Of a stretch of 33,934 nt of DNA, positions 26,241 through 33,934 are shown piece by piece. Source of the DNA: Pseudomonadota bacterium. GTDB taxonomy: Bacteria > Pseudomonadota > Alphaproteobacteria > Rhizobiales > Aestuariivirgaceae. How positions within the stretch are numbered: the first letter of the stretch is position 1; every line of letters starts with the position of its first letter. Below the pieces are notes generated by a model. That model ran no database searches. It saw only the letters and a list, made by a program, of their open reading frames with translations, and was not told the origin of the DNA. The stretch is taken from assembly GCA_016522385.1 (NCBI GenBank), contig JAEKFU010000002.1, positions 1 through 33,934 on the forward strand. Direction: 5' to 3'. The translations under genes were made by a program, and so were the position numbers.

Positions 26241-26914
26241 GCGGCCTCCGTCAATAGGCCTCGGTCGAGTTTCATGACCGGCGCCTTGACCTGTGAAATG
26301 AGATGGGTGTCATGGGTCGCCACCAGCACTGTTGTGCCGAACCGGTTGAGTTCCAAGAACAAGCGCATCAGCCGCACAGCTAGCGCCGGATCGACATTAC
26401 CGGTTGGCTCATCTGCCAACAGTAGGTCAGGCTTGCCGACCACAGCGCGAGCGATTGCCGCCCTTTGCTTCTCACCGCCCGACAGGACCGGCGGATAAAC
26501 ATTGGCGTGCTCAGCCAGGCCCACCCATTTCAGCAGCTCCATGACATCGCTGCGATAGGCAGAAGATCTCTGGTTGGCAACCCGCAGCGGCAGCGCCACG
26601 TTCTCAAACGTCGTCAAGTGATCGAGCAACCGGAACTCCTGAAACACCACGCCAATCCTGCGTCGAATATCCGGCAACTCGTCACGTTGGAGTGTAGCGA
26701 CATCCTGGTTGAACAATCGGATCAGGCCCCGGGTCGGCTTGCTGGCCAGGAACAGCAGGCGCAGTAGTGAGGTCTTGCCGGCACCAGACGGTCCGGTGAG
26801 AAACTGGAAAGATCCGGGCTCAAGCTCGAGATTAATGTCCCGCAATACTTCGGGTCCATTGCCGTAGCGCAGGCCGACATTTTCAAATCGGATCAAAGGA
26901 CTTGTGTGCTCCAC
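26237..26914 (-). CDS. ftsE: Cell division ATP-binding protein FtsE
   Basis: Walker A GPSGAGKTSLLRLL, signature LSGGEKQRAAIARAVV, Walker B LLLADEPTGNVD. Confidence 0.95.
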   Translation of the reverse strand: MEHTSPLIRFENVGLRYGNGPEVLRDINLELEPGSFQFLTGPSGAGKTSLLRLLFLASKPTRGLIRLFNQDVATLQRDELPDIRRRIGVVFQEFRLLDHLTTFENVALPLRVANQRSSAYRSDVMELLKWVGLAEHANVYPPVLSGGEKQRAAIARAVVGKPDLLLADEPTGNVDPALAVRLMRLFLELNRFGTTVLVATHDTHLISQVKAPVMKLDRGLLTEAA

Positions 26915-26937
26915 ATCATGGCGCGCCCGAACGGCGG

Positions 26938-26956
26938 TTTACGCGCCCTTAACCAT
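26938..26956. promoter_or_regulatory. Putative CtrA box TTTA-CGCGCCC-TTAACCAT
   Basis: Matches TTAA-N7-TTAACCAT with one mismatch; lies in the divergent intergenic region of ftsE and the zinc-ribbon gene. Confidence 0.6.
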
Positions 26957-27033
26957 AAGTCTGTTTTGTTTGCCGGACAGTGCATACCGGATGCCGCCGG
27001 TGTTGCCGAATCACCTTTGGAAATACATTCGCG

Positions 27034-27762
27034 ATGATAGTCTCTTGTCCTTCCTGCGCAACACGCTACGACCTGCCCGGTAATAAGATTGCAGCCGATG
27101 GTTCGGTGATCCGCTGTGCCGCGTGCGGCCACAGTTGGCTGGAATCAAGCGCTGTCGAAGTCATTGACGCGCGTCCCGAACCGGCAGCGGCTTTACCGGC
27201 GCCTGTCATCGATGACAGCAGTTACGAGCTCGAAATTGAGGTGCTGCGCCTGACCAAGGCGTCGATGGCGGCCGAGCGCCAACACACCCGTAGTCGGGCG
27301 AGGAAACGGGCTGAGACGAAGGGCTGGTGCGGCCTCACCGCCGCCATCGCCGCTACCGCTGCCGGCCTTTGTGCATTTCCGCACCATGTTGTCCAATTTG
27401 CCCCCGGCGCTGCCAAGCTTTACGAAAAGGCCAGTATCCCCGTCAATATCCGCGGCTTCGAGATCACCAACATTCAACAACAACACCTGCTTGCCGACGG
27501 CACCCGTGTCCTGGCGGTGCGCGGCAAGGTGAAGAATATCGCCAATTCGGAAGAAAAGGCACCAGCCCTGCGGTTCATTCTGCGCGATGCCCAACACCGC
27601 GAAGTATATGCCTGGACGCTGAACGGGGTGACGACGCGCGCGCTGAAACCTGATGAGGTAACCAATTTCGTTACCCGCCTCGCCTCACCGCCGGAATCTG
27701 CGGATGATTTGCAGATTCGCTTTGCTCGCGCAGATGAAATCGGATCAAATGCCAGGCCATGA
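27034..27762 (+). CDS. MJ0042-type zinc-ribbon protein with C-terminal DUF3426-like domain
   Basis: Likely ATG at 27034: MIVSCPSCATRYDLPGNKIAADGSVIRCAACGHSW (CxxC...CxxC), central TM segment, FEITNIQQQHLLADGTRVLAVRGKVKNIANSEEKAPALRFILRDAQHREVYAWTL. Confidence 0.9.
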   Translation: MIVSCPSCATRYDLPGNKIAADGSVIRCAACGHSWLESSAVEVIDARPEPAAALPAPVIDDSSYELEIEVLRLTKASMAAERQHTRSRARKRAETKGWCGLTAAIAATAAGLCAFPHHVVQFAPGAAKLYEKASIPVNIRGFEITNIQQQHLLADGTRVLAVRGKVKNIANSEEKAPALRFILRDAQHREVYAWTLNGVTTRALKPDEVTNFVTRLASPPESADDLQIRFARADEIGSNARP

Positions 27763-28313
27763 CGGCCGTTGAAATAAATGGACATCAAATTGAAGTCTTA
27801 TTCACGGAGGCAGAAATCGCCGCCCGAGTAGGCGAACTCGCCCGTCTAGTGGCAGAAGAGCAGCCGGAAAACCTGCTTGTTGTTCCGGTACTGAAGGGCA
27901 GTTTTATCTTTGCCGCCGACCTCATTCGGGCGTTTTACCGGGCAAGACTTTTGCCGGAAGTCGACTTCATGATGCTGGCCAGTTACCGCGACAAGACCAG
28001 CTCATCGGGCCAGGTCGACATTCTGCGCGACATCGAGACGGATGTGCGCGAACGCGACGTTCTGCTCATCGATGACATCCTCGAATCGGGCCGCACGCTG
28101 GCCTTTGCCAAGGACCTTCTGGCCGCCCGCGGTGCCAATCGGGTGTTCACCGCCGTCCTGCTCGACAAACCCGGCCATCGCGCCGCCGATATCGATGCCG
28201 ATTTCAAAGGCTTCGACTGCCCCGACAAATTCGTCGTTGGCTACGGCATGGACATGGCCCACGCCTACCGGGAGCTGCCATTTGTCGGGTTCGTGATGAA
28301 TCCTTGCGGATAG
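27759..28313 (+). CDS. hpt: Hypoxanthine phosphoribosyltransferase
   Basis: VVPVLKGSFIFAADL, PRPP motif VLLIDDILESGRTL, DKFVVGYGMDMAHAYRELPFVGFV; ATGA overlap with the preceding gene. Confidence 0.94.
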   Translation: MTAVEINGHQIEVLFTEAEIAARVGELARLVAEEQPENLLVVPVLKGSFIFAADLIRAFYRARLLPEVDFMMLASYRDKTSSSGQVDILRDIETDVRERDVLLIDDILESGRTLAFAKDLLAARGANRVFTAVLLDKPGHRAADIDADFKGFDCPDKFVVGYGMDMAHAYRELPFVGFVMNPCG

Positions 28314-28326
28314 CGGTACTGTCTCC

Positions 28327-28357
28327 CGCCTGTCCGGGCACCATAAGCGGACGGGCG
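28327..28357. terminator. Possible stem-loop between convergent genes (CGCCTGTCCG ... CGGACGGGCG)
   Basis: 10-bp stem with one G.T pair, 11-nt loop, in the hpt / DUF4175 convergent intergenic region. Confidence 0.45.
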
Positions 28358-28367
28358 CCGATTTCAG

Positions 28368-30899
28368 TTAATAGAGCCCGTCCAACAGTCGGTCGAGATA
28401 ATCGAGCTCGATGCGCGGGCGCTGCGGCTGGTTGGCCCGATTGCGTAGCATTTCCAGGATCTGGCGCGCCCGCTCGACCGCCGCCTGTCCGGGCACCATG
28501 TTGCGGTCCGGTCCGAAATCCTCACCGCTACGCGGCATCGGCCGGCCAAGCGGATCATCGCGATTGCCACGTGCCTCGCCCGAGCGTCCGAAATTGCCCT
28601 CATTGCCGTTGCCCTGCTGCTGCAGGTTGCGGGCCATCGTCCGGGCACTTTCACGCAAGCCCTCCATCGCCTCGCCTTGCTTACCAAGCGCTTCGCCTTT
28701 TTCGCCTTCGCGCAACGCACCAGCAGCGCCTTCCATGGCTTCCTTGGAGCGCTCCATGCCACCAGGCGTGTTCATGCCTTGCTGATTGAGCTGTTGCATC
28801 AATTCATCGAGCATCCGTCCTAAGGCATCCTGCTGATCCGACAGACTGTCCTGCTGGCGCTGGCCTTGACCCGGCTCACCGGGTCGCATTCCCGGCGGCG
28901 CGTCCTGCCGCTGGCCATTGAAGCCGTCCGGCAACTGGAAGGTCTGATCCATCAGCTGCTGCTGGCGCTGCATCATCTCGCCAAGCTGCTGGAGCATGCG
29001 TGACATTGGCGAACTGTTTTGCGGATCCCCCTGCCGCGCCACACCCGGACGCAAATTCTTCAACAGGTTCTCCAGCTGCGACAACATCTCTTGTGCCGCG
29101 TCCCTGGACCCGGATCTCGCCAGGTTCTCGATCATGTCGAGCATTTTCTGCAAATCCTGCGAGCGGACCATTTGGTCGGGATCAATTTGTTGCTCGCGCA
29201 TCTGCTCTCCGTTTTTGAGCGCCTGCTGCATCTGGCGCGCCATGGTTTCGAGCATGCGGTTCATCGCTTCACGCATCTTGCTCATCAGCTCGGCAATTTT
29301 TTCTTGCGACGCGCCCTCAGCCAGAGCCTTTTGTAATTCCTTACGCAGAGCCTCCAATTCTTTCAGCACGCCGGTCAAATCGCCATCTTCAATTGATACC
29401 GCCAGCTCCCACAACAACTCCACAACCTTCTTAATGTCGTCGTTCGATTTCGCGTCATACAGTTTGCTCGTAACCATACGCATGCCGAGATAATGTCCGG
29501 ATCTCTCGAATAGCTCGTCCGGCCAGGCCATCAACGCCGACAAAGTGCGTACAATGCGCTGGCTTTCGTCCGGCCTTAACACCAGTGCCCGACGCTGCTC
29601 GACAACCACTCGCGCAAGAAGCTTCCTGAAATCCCGTTCCGGCAACTTGAACCGCACCGGATCACTTTTGCCTGTCTGCTGTGCCTGATCGGAAACCTCA
29701 AGGTGCAGATCCACCATCATGCCGGCCCACGGATGGGATGTGAAATCCATGAATGCCCGGCCATCGGCAACGCGCGGGTTGAGCTTTTGCATATTTATTA
29801 CGGACTGTGGCGGATCGTAGTTAAGCGCCCCCGAAAGAGCCGTCTGCGCGCCTTCGTCAGCCAATGAGAAGCGGGCCTCCAGACCGGCAATGCCATAATC
29901 ATCGCCGGCCTTCCAGGGAACCGCAAAGCCACCGGTCGGCGTGATTGCCAACTTGCCCGAAATTTCGGCGGTCGGAGCAGCATCGGGAATGACCGCAATG
30001 CGCCACTCGGCGAGCTCGTTGCCATTCTCCAGGAGCGAGATATGGACCGGCCGGTCGAGCTTGGTTCTTGCTTCATGGACCGCAGTATCTGCACTTGCCG
30101 GGATTTCTATGGACAATGGCGCCGCGGCCGAATTGCGCTGGCGGGTCGGATCAGTCATTTCGAGGACCGGTTGCCGTGCACCGTTGAGCCGCACAACCAG
30201 CAGACTGCCCTGCGGCACCAGAAGCTCTTTGGTCTTTTCAAGTCGTGCTTGTGCTGCTGGCCCGGTCAGCAGGATAGGCGGTCTGCCTGTATAGGCTGGC
30301 GGGGTGATCCATGCATCAAATCCGGCCACCGTTTGGGCTCTTGCTGGGGCACTGACGACCTCGATCAGTCGTTTGTCCCATTGACCCCAGTTGAGAAACC
30401 CCACACTGATCAACGCAATCGCCAGGGCGCTGCGCAGAGCAAAGGGATCAAGCTTTGGCAATCCGGAACGCGGCCAACCGGCGCGAAGCGCCTTCAGATG
30501 GGCCGCCATGCGCTGCTTATGCACCAACCAGATCGCCCGGCTGGCCGCAGCCGCCTGCGGCTCGGCCAATTTATCCTGCCAGGCAGTCGCAGGCCGATGT
30601 TTCAGGCCCGACCGCACTTCAATGCGCCGCAGGGCACTTTCGTCGCTCGGCCAGCGCACATTGAGCAACGGCCATAGAGCCGCCAGGAACCCCAGCCCAA
30701 GCACGCCCGCTGCGGTGGTCTTGACACCTATCGGCAGCATTGCAGGGACCCCGAGCAGAACGATCAGCAATGCGCTTCCCGCTAACATAAACGCGGGAAA
30801 TAGCGCCACCCAAAGCTGCTCGAAGATAAGGGCGCTTTTGGCCAAACTCAGTTTGCGCTTCAGCGTACGGGTTGGTTTATCAATCATGTCAGAATTCAC
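28368..30899 (-). CDS. TIGR02302 / DUF4175 family membrane protein
   Basis: N-terminal TM helices, central beta-rich region, long Gln/Met-rich helical C-terminus (MQRQQQLMDQTFQLPDGFNGQRQ...LDYLDRLLDGLY). Confidence 0.9.
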   Translation of the reverse strand: MNSDMIDKPTRTLKRKLSLAKSALIFEQLWVALFPAFMLAGSALLIVLLGVPAMLPIGVKTTAAGVLGLGFLAALWPLLNVRWPSDESALRRIEVRSGLKHRPATAWQDKLAEPQAAAASRAIWLVHKQRMAAHLKALRAGWPRSGLPKLDPFALRSALAIALISVGFLNWGQWDKRLIEVVSAPARAQTVAGFDAWITPPAYTGRPPILLTGPAAQARLEKTKELLVPQGSLLVVRLNGARQPVLEMTDPTRQRNSAAAPLSIEIPASADTAVHEARTKLDRPVHISLLENGNELAEWRIAVIPDAAPTAEISGKLAITPTGGFAVPWKAGDDYGIAGLEARFSLADEGAQTALSGALNYDPPQSVINMQKLNPRVADGRAFMDFTSHPWAGMMVDLHLEVSDQAQQTGKSDPVRFKLPERDFRKLLARVVVEQRRALVLRPDESQRIVRTLSALMAWPDELFERSGHYLGMRMVTSKLYDAKSNDDIKKVVELLWELAVSIEDGDLTGVLKELEALRKELQKALAEGASQEKIAELMSKMREAMNRMLETMARQMQQALKNGEQMREQQIDPDQMVRSQDLQKMLDMIENLARSGSRDAAQEMLSQLENLLKNLRPGVARQGDPQNSSPMSRMLQQLGEMMQRQQQLMDQTFQLPDGFNGQRQDAPPGMRPGEPGQGQRQQDSLSDQQDALGRMLDELMQQLNQQGMNTPGGMERSKEAMEGAAGALREGEKGEALGKQGEAMEGLRESARTMARNLQQQGNGNEGNFGRSGEARGNRDDPLGRPMPRSGEDFGPDRNMVPGQAAVERARQILEMLRNRANQPQRPRIELDYLDRLLDGLY

Positions 30900-30965
30900 T
30901 CTAGCACAAGATCTGCAAAAATAGTGTGTCGATTAAAGCACCGCTCCCAAACTTGTGACATTGGC

Positions 30966-30989
30966 TTAGGGTGTGTCCCCACACCCTAA
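30966..30989. terminator. Perfect stem-loop TTAGGGTGTG-TCCC-CACACCCTAA overlapping the lysA stop codon
   Basis: 10-bp perfect stem, 4-nt loop; the lysA TAG is at 30986-30988 (minus strand). Confidence 0.6.
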
Positions 30990-32257
30990 TCGATTTGCCA
31001 GGTGGCAAGATGATCCTGGCCAATCAGTTGTTCGTAAGTCTGCCGCGGCCTGACAAGTGCAAACCGGTCGCCATGAACAAGCACTTCAGCAACCAGCGGC
31101 CGCGTATTATAGGTTCCCGACTGTACGGCTCCATAAGCTCCCGCCGTAGCAACGGCAATCAGGTCTCCGGCCTGAAGCTCGGGAATTTTGCGGTCCAGTG
31201 CCAGATAGTCACCGGTCTCGCAAACCGGTCCGACGATATCGGCAATCACCGTCGGTCGATCACATGAGACCTCCCGGACCGGCATGATGTCGTGAAATGC
31301 ATCGTACAGCGTCGGCCGGATGAGGTCGTTCATCGCTGCATCAGTTACCAGGAAACATTTGCTGTCACCGCGTTTGACATAGATCACCCGCATTACCAGG
31401 ATGCCGGCATTGCCAACAATCATTCGGCCCGGTTCCAATACCAGTTTGCAATCGAGATCTCCAAGCGTACGCTTGACCATTGCCGCGTACTCACTGGGGT
31501 GCGGCGGAATATCATTGGTGCCGCGATAGGGTACACCGAGGCCGCCGCCAAGATCCACATGGCGGATTGTATGGCCTTGACCCCGCAATATGGCGACCAG
31601 CTCGGCCATCAGCGTATAGGCCTGGTCATATGGCTCAAGTTCGGTAATCTGGCTACCGATATGCATGTCGACCCCGGCGACATCGACACCTTCCAGGGTC
31701 GCCGCATGAGCGTAAACCTCTTCGGCTCTCAGATACGGAATACCGAACTTGTTGTCGGATCTTCCGGTCGTGATCTTGGCGTGCGTCTTGGCATCAACAT
31801 CCGGATTGACCCGGATCGAAACACTTGCGCGTGTGCCGAGTCGTGTTGCTATATTTGAGAGCAGCTCCAGCTCAGGTTCGGATTCCACATTGAAACAGGC
31901 GATACCCTGTTGCAGCGCATAGGCCATCTCGCGCGCCGTCTTGCCGACACCGGAAAACACGATCTTACGGCCCGGGATAGCGAGCGCGACTGCCCGGCGC
32001 AACTCGCCCTCCGAGACAACGTCCACACCGGCGCCCAAATCGACGAGCGTCTTGATCACGGCCTGGTTGGAGTTCGCCTTCATGGCATAACAGATCTGGT
32101 GGTCGATCCCCGCAAAGGCATCATCGAACACCTTGTAGTGTCGCTGCAGGGTTGCAGTGGAATAGCAGTAGAACGGCGTGTCGACTTCTTCTGCCAACAC
32201 CTGCAGATTGACATCCTCGGCATGAAGGATGCCGTCCTTATAGGCAAAGTGGTGCAT
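30986..32257 (-). CDS. lysA: Diaminopimelate decarboxylase
   Basis: YCYSTATLQRHYKVFDDAF, CYAMKANSNQAVIKTL (PLP Lys), DVDAKTHAKITTGRSDNKFGIP, DLGGGLGVPYRG, EPGRMIVGNAG. Confidence 0.97.
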   Translation of the reverse strand: MHHFAYKDGILHAEDVNLQVLAEEVDTPFYCYSTATLQRHYKVFDDAFAGIDHQICYAMKANSNQAVIKTLVDLGAGVDVVSEGELRRAVALAIPGRKIVFSGVGKTAREMAYALQQGIACFNVESEPELELLSNIATRLGTRASVSIRVNPDVDAKTHAKITTGRSDNKFGIPYLRAEEVYAHAATLEGVDVAGVDMHIGSQITELEPYDQAYTLMAELVAILRGQGHTIRHVDLGGGLGVPYRGTNDIPPHPSEYAAMVKRTLGDLDCKLVLEPGRMIVGNAGILVMRVIYVKRGDSKCFLVTDAAMNDLIRPTLYDAFHDIMPVREVSCDRPTVIADIVGPVCETGDYLALDRKIPELQAGDLIAVATAGAYGAVQSGTYNTRPLVAEVLVHGDRFALVRPRQTYEQLIGQDHLATWQID

Positions 32258-32284
32258 GAATTGAGCGCGTCCCGACTTGCAGAC

Positions 32285-32431
32285 TCAGATCACTTTATCG
32301 AGCACGAAAGGTGGATCTGGCTGAGGATCGGTCTGGGCGCCGGGCGGCGGCTCCAGCGCGCCACGCGCACCGCATCCCGCTACCAGCGCCGCCAGCGCCG
32401 TAACAGCCATGATCCGGATTATTCCGCTCAT
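32285..32431 (-). CDS. lptM: LptM/YifL-like small lipoprotein (48 aa)
   Basis: ATG at 32431: MSGIIRIMAVTALAALVAGCGARGALEPPPGAQTDPQPDPPFVLDKVI; lipobox LVAGC then G-RG-LE-PP; lies between argH and lysA as is typical. Confidence 0.75.
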   Translation of the reverse strand: MSGIIRIMAVTALAALVAGCGARGALEPPPGAQTDPQPDPPFVLDKVI

Positions 32432-32499
32432 GCCGGCCAACTCCCACAGTTCTCGAACACTTGTCATCACAAAAGCACTGACCACTTGGAAACTCAAGG

Positions 32500-33900
32500 T
32501 CAAGACGTCGTTTTTGTCGGCGCTGCCAGCCGTTTCAACCACCGCTCCGCCTCGCGCGTGACATTCACCGGTGCTGTTCCACCGAAACTGTGACGCGAGG
32601 CGACGGATGCTTCTACACTCAATACGCTGAAAACATCATCAGTGATTCGCGCCTCGACGGACTGCATGTCACTAAGCGAAAGTTCCGCCAGACTGACATC
32701 CTTGCTCTCGGCCAGCGCCACCAGCTGGCCGGTCACCTGATGTGCATCGCGAAACGGCATTTCCAGAACCCGTACCAGCCAATCGGCCAAATCCGTTGCC
32801 GTCGAGAACCCTTGCGCCGCCGCCTGGCGCATCGTCTCCTCGTTGGGCTCGAGATCTGCAACCATGCCGCTCATTGCGGCAATTGCCAGAGAGAGGTTGT
32901 CGAGCGCGTCGAACGTCATTTGCTTGTCTTCCTGCATGTCCTTGGAATAGGCCAACGGCAAACCTTTCATCACCAGCATCAGCCCGTTGAGTGCGGAAAT
33001 TACGCGACCAGCCTTTGCGCGGCACAGCTCGGCTGCATCCGGGTTGCGCTTCTGTGGCATGATCGATGAACCGGTGGTGAACTTGTCGCTTAGCCTGACA
33101 AAGTCGAACTGCGCCGACGTCCAGATGACGATTTCCTCCGCCAGCCGTGACAGGTGCAGCGCGGCAATCGAACCCGCCGCCAGGGTCTCTAGCACGAAAT
33201 CACGATCGGACACCGCATCCAGCGAGTTGCACATTGGGGCATCGAATGCGAGCGCCCTGGCGGTCATCTCACGATCGATGGGAAACGACGTGCCGGCGAG
33301 TGCAGCAGCTCCCAACGGGCATTCGTTCAACCGCTTGCGTGCATCTGCCAGGCGCGACCGGTCGCGGCCAAACATTTCCACATAGGCCAGGCAATGATGG
33401 CCAAATGTCACCGGTTGCGCGCTCTGCAGATGGGTGAAACCGGGCATAATGGTGCCGGCATGAGCCTTAGCCCTGTTTGTTAGTGCGCTTTGCAGGTCCA
33501 TAAGTTGTTCATCGAGCAAATCAATACAATCACGTATGTAGAGCCGGAAGTCGGTAGCCACTTGGTCATTGCGCGAACGTGCAGTATGCAACCTGCCGGC
33601 CGCCTCACCGACCAAATCCTTCAACCGTTGTTCCACGTTCATGTGAATGTCTTCCAGCGCACGCGAGAATGTGAATTCCCCATCAGTGATTTCTGATTGA
33701 ACCTGTTCCAGCCCGCGCTTAATTTCCTCGGCATCCGTATCGGAGATTATCTTGCACTCAGCCAACATGGAGGCATGCGCAATCGATCCTGCAATATCAT
33801 GGGTAAACAACCGGCGGTCGAAATCGATCGAGGCATTGATCTCTTCCATGATTTCGCCGGGCGCGCTGGAAAACCGTCCACCCCACATTCTGTTCGTCAT
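32500..33900 (-). CDS. argH: Argininosuccinate lyase
   Basis: [53 protein letters not shown] signature, [17 protein letters not shown]. Confidence 0.97.
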   Translation of the reverse strand: MTNRMWGGRFSSAPGEIMEEINASIDFDRRLFTHDIAGSIAHASMLAECKIISDTDAEEIKRGLEQVQSEITDGEFTFSRALEDIHMNVEQRLKDLVGEAAGRLHTARSRNDQVATDFRLYIRDCIDLLDEQLMDLQSALTNRAKAHAGTIMPGFTHLQSAQPVTFGHHCLAYVEMFGRDRSRLADARKRLNECPLGAAALAGTSFPIDREMTARALAFDAPMCNSLDAVSDRDFVLETLAAGSIAALHLSRLAEEIVIWTSAQFDFVRLSDKFTTGSSIMPQKRNPDAAELCRAKAGRVISALNGLMLVMKGLPLAYSKDMQEDKQMTFDALDNLSLAIAAMSGMVADLEPNEETMRQAAAQGFSTATDLADWLVRVLEMPFRDAHQVTGQLVALAESKDVSLAELSLSDMQSVEARITDDVFSVLSVEASVASRHSFGGTAPVNVTREAERWLKRLAAPTKTTS

Positions 33901-33934
33901 CTTGACCGCCCTGTAATTTGAGCCGGAAACCGCA

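Noticed and set aside
28580-29300. Gln/Met-rich low-complexity stretch in the DUF4175 protein as a possible prion-like or repeat system
   Set aside because: This composition is usual for the TIGR02302 family; no unit repeat seen.
1-33934. Search for a defence island, BGC, prophage, CRISPR, retron/DGR or tRNA-linked integration
   Set aside because: Nearly all of the window is recognisable housekeeping genes in tight operons; no integrase, reverse transcriptase, repeat-spacer array, toxin-antitoxin pair or intact transposase gene was seen.

Overview
The window looks like ordinary, gene-dense alphaproteobacterial (Hyphomicrobiales/Rhizobiales-type) chromosome. Identifications come from reading the translations; no database was searched. 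Order along the window: heparinase II/III-family gene (minus strand, open at the left edge and absent from the ORF track), rsmB, htpX, SDHAF4/DUF1674, L,D-transpeptidase, GST, fhs, degenerate-GGDEF/EAL protein, phaR, phaA, phaB, small secreted protein, Ca2+/Na+ antiporter, gloB, methyltransferase, chorismate mutase, hisC, tyrC-type dehydrogenase, DUF2125, ChaC-like, an uncharacterised 149-aa protein, class II (B12-dependent) ribonucleotide reductase, plsC-like, ftsX, ftsE, MJ0042 zinc-ribbon protein, hpt, TIGR02302/DUF4175 protein, lysA, LptM-like lipoprotein, argH. I saw no rRNA, tRNA, CRISPR array, prophage or intact transposase gene, and no obvious defence island. The most interesting part is 21.26-24.51 kb. 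There, an uncharacterised 149-aa gene has a perfect alphaproteobacterial LexA-type box (GTTC-N7-GTTC) overlapping the -10 of a TTGACA-17-TACTTT promoter and ending 2 bp before its ATG, which suggests leaderless, SOS-controlled expression. The neighbouring class II RNR carries a one-mismatch version of the same box with extended similarity. Between them is a 271-bp transposase-less element with 25/26-bp terminal inverted repeats and strong internal hairpins, and nearby is a perfect 19-bp CTAG-ended palindrome. Other signals are CtrA-like boxes at ftsE and at the EAL gene, and PhaR-like palindromes upstream of phaA.
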